From Robiginitomaculum sp. (GTDB lineage Bacteria; Pseudomonadota; Alphaproteobacteria; Caulobacterales; Maricaulaceae): a stretch of DNA of 12,515 bases. Below are positions 5,006 through 10,896 of this stretch, piece by piece. Positions within the stretch are counted from its first letter, which is position 1, and each line of letters opens with the position of its first letter. Under the pieces are notes generated by a model. It did not search any database. It was not told where the DNA came from and saw only the letters and a program-made list of their open reading frames with translations. A program made the translations under genes and the position numbers. The stretch is taken from contig NVVU01000073.1 of assembly GCA_002733485.1 (NCBI GenBank), positions 1 to 12,515 on the forward strand, in the 5' to 3' direction.

Positions 5006-8000
5006 ATGAAAACGAACTTTGTTTCCATTTTGGTCGAGTCTTGCGATGCCGCTCTATGGGCAGGCCGCAGGTTTTTCCTAGTATTTTCGTTACTCGTACT
5101 CAGCACGGCAGGCGTATTTGCTGATGGCGACAAGGACTATAACGGCAGCAAAGCGCATGATGCCAAAGCCAGGTTTAACCTGTCATCAGGCCACACAATT
5201 TTGCTTGTTGCTGTCAGAAAGAAGAGTGAAAGCAGTGCAGGCGGCGGCAATGGCTCAACGGCCCCGAACACACCTCCTGGTAATGGAGGTCTTGAATCGA
5301 CGTCACCTGATGAGTCCGGAACTGGGGGCGACAAGGGCTATAGCGGCAGCAGGGTGCGTGACGCCAGAGCCAGACTTCACCTGTCATCAGGCCATACCGT
5401 GTTGCTTATGGCGGTCAGGAAGAAGAGTGAAAGTGGTATAGACGGCGGCAATCGCCTGGATGATAACGTACCCACCGGTTTGCCCGCACCGCACACACTG
5501 AGTGCAACGGTGACGTTGGCTGGCGATGATGAAAATGTTCCGCATGATGGTAATGGCGAAGGACGTAACGGCCCTGAAGATACCGTCTCCGCAGGCCTGC
5601 CCACACCACACACGCTGACAGCATCCTTGATTTTAGCAGGAAATAATGATGACCTTTTTCCCCCGGCTCCACCAGGTGGCCCCGGAGGTATGGGCGGCGG
5701 CAATACCCCGCCGGGTAACGGCGGAGGTCAGAAAGGCGACACGGATACCGGCGATGTGCCGCACCATATCCGCTACCAGGTCGTGACAGGATCTGGCCTC
5801 GTGGAAGAGCGCCCCTTTTTAAAGTGCGAACGAGCGGCCTATGAGCGCTATATTGGTTTGGTTTGCGCCAAACTGCCGTCACCAACAGACGCAAAGGTCA
5901 AACTCAAGACCCTGATTGCCCGGATGAACGGTCTGGCTGATAAGTATGCGCGCAATGTAAAGCAGGGGAAAACCCGTGTGGCTGACGCTTTATGGGCCCA
6001 GTGGAACGCGCTGAATATCAAACGAGGGACGCAGACTTATCGCGTTCAGATTGCAAATGATAATTTTGATGTCTGTCGTATGAATGCTGCGGTTAAAGCA
6101 GAAAAACAGTGCAAACAGACGCCCCTGCCTCCCGGTGAAGGTGGCAGCAAGGGACCTGACGACACGGTGCCCGAAAGCACCCCTCCGGGAAGCAGCAACA
6201 CGCCGGACGACACCGTTGGCGGCGGCAATAAAGCCAATGATTATGGCATCAAGGCTTCCGGTTGCAAGAAATGTGATGATGAATTTCTTGAGGGTTTGCG
6301 TAAGCAAGCATTGGAAATTCACCGAAAAAAAATCGAATTCAAAAAGCGCGGGTTTTCACTTGAAAAATATTCGGAAAACGGTGCCCAGATTGAGAAGTTG
6401 AAGGCCCTGGATACGCCTGAAGACATGATCAGCAAGACTGACGATGACATTCGCGCGCTTGAGGCCAGAATTTTGATACGCAGACAAGCTATCGAAGACA
6501 ATTCTCTGCTCGCTAAAGAATATAAGCCTCAGATAAATAAATGGGAAAAAGAGATTAAAAGTATAAGGAAAAACAGGAAAAAAAATCAAAAGAAATATCA
6601 GAAAAAATACGATGCTGCACAAAAGAAAATTACAAAACTTGAGAAGTTACAAAGTAAAATTTTGACAGCCATGAGTTCTATTAGCAAACTCAATAGAGCT
6701 TTAGAAGTGACAAAGTCCATGTTTGAAGATTGCGTCAAACAGTGCAAAACAACTGATACCGGCGACAAGAATGGCAATGAGAATGGGGAACAACTCCCTA
6801 TCTCTGACCTTCCTGACGGCAATGAAAACAATGCCGGTGGCGGTGATAAGGGCCTCGTGCCACAGCATATACGCAATCAAATCGTCACCGGTTCGGGACG
6901 AAATCAAAGCCCCGGCTTTGATACGCAATGCAAACGCTCTGCCTATAAATCTTATACCAGCAAGATATGCAATGAGTTGCCCTCGACATTCGCTCTGGAG
7001 CAAAAACTCTGGACGCATGTTGAGGCAATGAACGCACTGACATCCCAATATAACGGCCTGTTTCATGACCTGCCGGACAATGGCAAGAGCCAGAGGGACG
7101 CCGCTGTACGCTGGAACAAGATGGAGCGCCAGCGCCAGGCTCTGCTAGCCCGGATAGACAACAACCGTAAGCTTCATGCCCAGTGCCGCAAGGATGCCGC
7201 AACGCAAGCGGAAGAACAATGCAAACAGACGCCCCCGCCCCCCGGTGAAGGTGGCAGCAAGGGACCTGACGACACGGTGCCCGAAAGCACCCCTCCGGGA
7301 AGCAGCAGCACGCCGGGCGACACCTCCGGCGGCGGCGATAAAGCCAATGATTATGGCATCAAGGCTTCCGGTTGCAAGGAATGCGATGATCAATATCTAA
7401 AGAGCTTGCGCATGATCGCTGCGGATATCCGTCAGCAAGAACGCGCGATTTCCAGGCGTGGTTATTCCGGAAAAATGCTTTCCGGTATCATTGAGCGTAT
7501 ATTCAAATTGCAAAAAATTGACTCGCCTGATTTTAAGGTTGAAGCGGCTAAAGACTGGGTTGAACATCGGAAGGAGATATTGCGTCAGGAGGAAGAAACG
7601 GGAAACGTATCTTCCATATCGACCGAAAAAGATATTCTGAACGATGCAATTAAGCTCCGAGAAAAAACAATTAAGGATGTTAAAATAAACCGTAAAAAAT
7701 ATCAGAAAGAATACGACGCCGCGCAAAAAAAACTAACCAAACTTGAGAAGCAAAAGGAAGCGATTTTAGCGGCCATGCAAACTCTCTCTGACTCCAGAAA
7801 AGAATTAGCACAGACAAAAGTCTATTTTGAAAATTGTATCAAACAGTGCAAAAAAACGGACACTGGTGATGCTGGTGGCAATGGGGGTGGAGAAAAAATC
7901 CCTGATCTGCCAGACGGCGGTGACATCATCGATATTGGGATCACCGATGTCATTAATCATGGTGGCAATGATCCGCTTAATCCGGATGACCCAACCATCC

Positions 8001-10099
8001 CCGATCCAGGGCAGCAGCAGAACGAGGCCGATACCATTAGCCCCGTCGTTATCCCGCCGGACCCGATCACGGTAGATGCGGTGGATGCCAATGGCGCGCC
8101 CGCAGACAGCGGGCAGATACCGGCATTTCTGGCGGGCGCCCGCGCCACCGATAATGTTGGTGTGGCTGGTAAAATCACCAATAACGCCCCGACGTTCTTC
8201 TTCGAGGTTTTGCCTAATACGCCAGCCGGCCATGTTACTACCGTGACCTTCACGGCGCGTGACGCAGCCGGCAATGAGGGCCGTTCTTCAAGTACGGTTA
8301 CCGTGATCGACCGCAAGGCACCCGATCTGACCGTCCCCGCGTCGATTACCATCATGGCGCCTACCGGATCTACATCAGTTCTGGCAGATAATTCTGCCAT
8401 CAGCGCCTTTCTTGGTGGCGCCAGCGCCAATGACAATGTCGATGGTTCGACGCCTGCCATAGCGGAAAATCCGCCGGCATCCTTCCCCGTTGGGGTCAGC
8501 ACCAAAGTCACCTTCAGCGCCACTGACAAGGCCAATAATCGCGCCGAAGCGACCCGTTTCATCACCGTGCAAACCGCTGATACCACTGACACAACATCGC
8601 CAACCGTAACGCCGCCGGACCCGATCATAGTTGCCGCTGTGGACGCCAGCGGTACACCGACCAGCAATTCTGCCATCCAGAGTTTTCTGGCCGGGGCAAG
8701 GGCCGCCGACAATGTCGGCGTGGTTGGCGGGATCAGCAATGACGCCCCAACCTTGTTCTTCGAGGTTTTGCCCAACACCCCGACCGGACATGTTACTACC
8801 GTGACCTTCACGGCGCGTGACGCAGCCGGCAATATCGGCAGCGTCAGCAGTACGGTCACGGTTCAGGATCAGGCACCACCCACGCTGTTATTGCCGGGCG
8901 ACCTGACCCTCACCCTGTCAATTGGCACCACGTCATTTCTGGCCACCGATCCGAGCTTTGCCGGATTTTTCGAAGGCGCCAGTGCAACAGACAATGTTGA
9001 TCAGACGGTAACGGTCACCAATGATGCCCCGGCGTCATTCGCAGTTGGCAGCTCACCGGTCACGTTTACCGCTACGGACCTGGCGGGCAACACTTCCACA
9101 GGGGTCGCTGTGGTGACGGTCAATCCAGCCGATGCCACTGCTGACACAGCAGCGCCAACCGTAATACCGCCGGACCCGATCATAGTTGCCGCTGTGGACG
9201 CCAGCGGTACACCGACCAGCAATTCTGCCATCCAGAGTTTTCTGAACGGGGCCAGTGCCACCGACAATGTTGATCCGACGGTACCGATCACCAACGACGC
9301 CCCAACCTTGTTCTTCGAGGTTTTGCCCAACACTCCGGCCGGTCATGTTACCATGGTGACCTTCACGGCGCGTGACGCGGCGGGAAATGAGGGTACGGCC
9401 TCAAGTACGGTTACGGTACAGGATCAGGAAGCCCCCACGCTGTTTTTGCCGGGCGCTCTGACCCTCACCCTGCCAACTGGCGCCACGTCGTTTCTGGCCA
9501 CAGATCCGAGCTTTACCGGATTTTTCGAAGGCGCCAGTGCAACAGACAATGTTGATCTGACGGTCATGGTAACCAATGACGCCCCGACGACGTTCCCGGT
9601 CGGTTTAACTATAGTAACTTTTAGTGCCGTTGATGAGGCAGGCAATGCCGCTACAGGTATTGCTACGGTAACCGTGACAACCTCTTTATCCATTGATGGC
9701 ACGTTTCCAATGTCGTGTACGGAGGGCGGTGGTGTGGCTGCCAAAACGCCAGGCCAGGCTAATGCCGAAATGGAAACAATACTGGGCCAAGCGTTTCCGA
9801 CCAACCCAACAGCGGTTGTAACCGGTGATATTAACAATTTCACTATTTCCGGTCTGCCTCCGGGTAGCGTTTCGGGAACAGCCTTTGTTTCTTCCACCAA
9901 TGCTGATGTCGTACAGTCAGGAAACGCACAGGGCACATCTTCGGTGAACGGCAAGGATTTGATCCAGTCAACTGAGCCTACTTGGTTTCTTGATGGTACC
10001 GGCCAGTTGAGTTTCCGGTGGCGGATTAAGGCACCCGGAGAAGGTTTTTCCAACCAGACTCTGGAGGCCCGATGGGATTGCACAGGATTCAAGATGTGA
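5006..10099 (+). CDS. Giant modular surface protein with Cys-paired helical units and HYR repeats (1697 aa)
   Basis: ATG 5006 has AGGAAG 7 bases upstream. Layout by residue: 1-39 signal peptide with a long n-region (RRFFLVFSLLVLSTAGVFA); 41-76 and 108-143 two GDKxYxGS...LSSGHTxLLxAVRKKSES repeats; 155-212 two GLPxPHTL...LAG repeats; Gly/Pro linker; unit 1 at 251-587 and unit 2 at 618-955; 1012-1557 six HYR/Ig-like domains; 1558-1697 C-terminal domain. Each unit holds a Cys domain (C274/C287 and C357/C369; C642/C655 and C727/C739), a GEGGSKGPDDTVPESTPPGS linker, and a Lys-rich coiled coil closed by CxxC and CxxxC (C420/423 and C576/580; C790/793 and C944/948). The HYR domains show DNV...TARDAAGN but lack that family's cysteines. 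The last domain has C1571 and C1692. All 18 mature cysteines can be paired. It is probably an extracellular adhesin, filament or matrix protein. The two coiled-coil parts are AT- and Lys-rich compared with their flanks. Partner and exporter are unproven; the upstream barrel is the obvious candidate. Confidence 0.85.
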   Translation: MKTNFVSILVESCDAALWAGRRFFLVFSLLVLSTAGVFADGDKDYNGSKAHDAKARFNLSSGHTILLVAVRKKSESSAGGGNGSTAPNTPPGNGGLESTSPDESGTGGDKGYSGSRVRDARARLHLSSGHTVLLMAVRKKSESGIDGGNRLDDNVPTGLPAPHTLSATVTLAGDDENVPHDGNGEGRNGPEDTVSAGLPTPHTLTASLILAGNNDDLFPPAPPGGPGGMGGGNTPPGNGGGQKGDTDTGDVPHHIRYQVVTGSGLVEERPFLKCERAAYERYIGLVCAKLPSPTDAKVKLKTLIARMNGLADKYARNVKQGKTRVADALWAQWNALNIKRGTQTYRVQIANDNFDVCRMNAAVKAEKQCKQTPLPPGEGGSKGPDDTVPESTPPGSSNTPDDTVGGGNKANDYGIKASGCKKCDDEFLEGLRKQALEIHRKKIEFKKRGFSLEKYSENGAQIEKLKALDTPEDMISKTDDDIRALEARILIRRQAIEDNSLLAKEYKPQINKWEKEIKSIRKNRKKNQKKYQKKYDAAQKKITKLEKLQSKILTAMSSISKLNRALEVTKSMFEDCVKQCKTTDTGDKNGNENGEQLPISDLPDGNENNAGGGDKGLVPQHIRNQIVTGSGRNQSPGFDTQCKRSAYKSYTSKICNELPSTFALEQKLWTHVEAMNALTSQYNGLFHDLPDNGKSQRDAAVRWNKMERQRQALLARIDNNRKLHAQCRKDAATQAEEQCKQTPPPPGEGGSKGPDDTVPESTPPGSSSTPGDTSGGGDKANDYGIKASGCKECDDQYLKSLRMIAADIRQQERAISRRGYSGKMLSGIIERIFKLQKIDSPDFKVEAAKDWVEHRKEILRQEEETGNVSSISTEKDILNDAIKLREKTIKDVKINRKKYQKEYDAAQKKLTKLEKQKEAILAAMQTLSDSRKELAQTKVYFENCIKQCKKTDTGDAGGNGGGEKIPDLPDGGDIIDIGITDVINHGGNDPLNPDDPTIPDPGQQQNEADTISPVVIPPDPITVDAVDANGAPADSGQIPAFLAGARATDNVGVAGKITNNAPTFFFEVLPNTPAGHVTTVTFTARDAAGNEGRSSSTVTVIDRKAPDLTVPASITIMAPTGSTSVLADNSAISAFLGGASANDNVDGSTPAIAENPPASFPVGVSTKVTFSATDKANNRAEATRFITVQTADTTDTTSPTVTPPDPIIVAAVDASGTPTSNSAIQSFLAGARAADNVGVVGGISNDAPTLFFEVLPNTPTGHVTTVTFTARDAAGNIGSVSSTVTVQDQAPPTLLLPGDLTLTLSIGTTSFLATDPSFAGFFEGASATDNVDQTVTVTNDAPASFAVGSSPVTFTATDLAGNTSTGVAVVTVNPADATADTAAPTVIPPDPIIVAAVDASGTPTSNSAIQSFLNGASATDNVDPTVPITNDAPTLFFEVLPNTPAGHVTMVTFTARDAAGNEGTASSTVTVQDQEAPTLFLPGALTLTLPTGATSFLATDPSFTGFFEGASATDNVDLTVMVTNDAPTTFPVGLTIVTFSAVDEAGNAATGIATVTVTTSLSIDGTFPMSCTEGGGVAAKTPGQANAEMETILGQAFPTNPTAVVTGDINNFTISGLPPGSVSGTAFVSSTNADVVQSGNAQGTSSVNGKDLIQSTEPTWFLDGTGQLSFRWRIKAPGEGFSNQTLEARWDCTGFKM
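5126..5434 (+). repeat. Two N-terminal repeats of the giant protein, 201 bases apart
   Basis: Copies at 5126-5233 and 5327-5434 encode GDKDYNGSKAHDAKARFNLS and GDKGYSGSRVRDARARLHLS, each followed by SGHT-(I/V)-LL-x-AVRKKSES. They are separated by a Gly/Ser/Pro-rich spacer of about 31 residues. No known domain is recognised. Confidence 0.75.
5468..5644 (+). repeat. Two GLP-PHTL repeats of the giant protein
   Basis: VPTGLPAPHTLSATVTLAG (from 5468) and VSAGLPTPHTLTASLILAG (from 5585) are two copies 39 codons apart, separated by an Asp/Gly/Asn-rich spacer. They look like short beta segments with linkers. Confidence 0.6.
5756..6766 (+). repeat. Cys-rich helical unit, copy 1 (337 aa) of the giant protein
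   Basis: The unit runs from VPHHIRYQVVTGSG through a helical domain with C-x12-C and C-x11-C pairs, a Gly/Pro linker, and GCKKCDD, into a ~150-residue Lys/Glu-rich coiled coil, and closes at DCVKQCK followed by TDTGD. Copy 2 keeps the same order and the same cysteine spacings. The linker portion (6111-6280) is almost identical in DNA to 7221-7390, while the helical parts have diverged. Confidence 0.8.
6857..7870 (+). repeat. Cys-rich helical unit, copy 2 (338 aa) of the giant protein
   Basis: It begins VPQHIRNQIVTGSG and ends NCIKQCKKTDTGD. The order of parts and all eight cysteine positions match copy 1. The helical segment shares KKYQKEYDAAQKKLTKLEK with copy 1 (KKYQKKYDAAQKKITKLEK) but otherwise varies, so length and cysteine frame are conserved more than sequence. 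Confidence 0.8.
8039..9676 (+). repeat. Six HYR/Ig-like repeats in three alternating dimers
   Basis: Domains start near 8039, 8318, 8597, 8873, 9152 and 9431, each about 93 residues except the shorter last one. Odd copies carry PPDPI.V.AVDA.G and FFEVLPNTP.GHVT.VTFTARDAAGN; even copies carry a LTL..G..SFLA.. start and DNVD...VTNDAP. Copies 3-4 and 5-6 repeat with a period of 555 bases: 8601-8689 and 9156-9244 differ at 2 of 89 positions by eye. The repeat unit that duplicated was therefore the dimer. Confidence 0.82.
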
Positions 10100-10139
10100 G
10101 AATACAAAAAAATGAAGTGATAAGAAAAGGGGTGTAAAG

Positions 10140-10715
10140 ATGGCTATGCAATTTAGAAATCACCGCTATGGCCTGTCGCACATAGTTATGACGGCGCTGG
10201 CTTTCTTTGCTATGGCAAATGTGTCTGTGGCACAAGAATTCAGGAAAATGCGCCGTATTGCTCGGCCCCCGGTAACCAAACCGGTTGTGCCTGATGCCAA
10301 GGCTCCCGCTGTTCTTGAAAAACTCAAGATGGCGCCGCAACCGGGACTGCCCCCTATCACCCGAGATGTGGCCGAAAAGGCCATTGGCATGCTGGTTGAT
10401 GCCTGGAATTCGAACACGTTACAAAGCGTGCTGGCGGACAGTTTTTTTGACAAATCCCGTCTCACAGATGCCATGGACACCAAGGTTCCGCGCGACGCCG
10501 AGCTAAGCGTTCTGGCAATTCAGGATGTGCAGACGCTGAAACAGAAAATTGATGATACGCCGGACGGGAAAGTTCTGGTCAGCACCGTCTCTATCACCGT
10601 GCGCTCACAACTGACTTTCAATGACCCCGATAAGGGCTATCAGCGCCGTGAAGGCGTAAACGAATATATCATGCGTATTCGCCAAAAAAAGTTCCTGATT
10701 TATGATCTGCCCTGA
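10140..10715 (+). CDS. Secreted protein of unknown function (191 aa), last gene of the surface cluster
   Basis: ATG 10140 follows AAAGGGG (about 10126-10132) with 7 bases spacing; a second in-frame ATG two codons later is possible. Residues 1-32 form a signal peptide (HIVMTALAFFAMANVSVAQ, cleavage after the SVA). A basic, Pro-rich linker (RKMRRIARPPVTKPVVP) leads to a ~120-residue domain with VAEKAIGMLVDAWNSNTLQS then VLADSFFDKSRLTDAMD, and strands such as VLVSTVSITVRSQLTF. A helix pair followed by strands is compatible with an NTF2/SnoaL-like fold, but I cannot assign a family. No cysteine or catalytic motif is seen. It follows the giant gene by 40 bases and is probably in the same operon, as a periplasmic accessory (inference). 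Confidence 0.7.
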   Translation: MAMQFRNHRYGLSHIVMTALAFFAMANVSVAQEFRKMRRIARPPVTKPVVPDAKAPAVLEKLKMAPQPGLPPITRDVAEKAIGMLVDAWNSNTLQSVLADSFFDKSRLTDAMDTKVPRDAELSVLAIQDVQTLKQKIDDTPDGKVLVSTVSITVRSQLTFNDPDKGYQRREGVNEYIMRIRQKKFLIYDLP

Positions 10716-10896
10716 CGCTGAATTAAGCCAGTGTGATAGGGTGCAGTGTTATTGGCGCCGTTTGGCTCGATACATAGTACGAACACATAGATATTACTCA
10801 CAGAAGTTTGGAAGATCATACTATGAGATCAATGGTTTATGAATTCACCACCTGGTGGTGTATGCCCAGACGTGATCATATATGAACTGATGCTTT
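10716..10896. promoter_or_regulatory. Intergenic region with dyad sites, upstream of the sensor kinase
   Basis: These 181 bases separate the surface cluster from the kinase gene. They contain GATCATACTATGA (10814-10826) and GATCATATATGA (10874-10885), which share TCATA/TATGA half-sites 60 bases apart, with a separate 15-base dyad between them (10846-10860). The second site covers the place of the kinase ribosome binding site, where no good Shine-Dalgarno is seen. No clear intrinsic terminator for the upstream cluster and no convincing sigma-70 promoter were found by eye. Confidence 0.4.
10846..10860. repeat. 15-base perfect dyad (7-bp arms, 1-base centre)
   Basis: CACCACC and GGTGGTG are exact reverse complements around a single T. 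The size and compactness resemble a dimeric regulator's operator. It lies 36 bases before the kinase ATG. It could also form a small RNA stem, but a one-base loop makes that unlikely. Confidence 0.4.

Noticed and set aside
5756..7870. CxxC motifs as heme or thioredoxin-type sites
   Set aside because: The heme-binding CxxCH is not met (CKKCDD, CKECDD), and there is no thioredoxin fold around them. Position at the base of a coiled coil fits structural disulfides better.
7957..8859. A 300-codon open frame on the minus strand across the HYR repeats
   Set aside because: It is the antisense of the repeat-rich coding sequence and shows repeated Val/Ala/Leu-rich text mirroring the repeats. The + strand product has recognisable domains; the antisense has no start signals or family features.
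5126..9676. A CRISPR array or noncoding tandem repeats
   Set aside because: The repeats keep the reading frame throughout, vary at synonymous and conservative positions, and have no constant-length spacers. They are protein-coding repeats.
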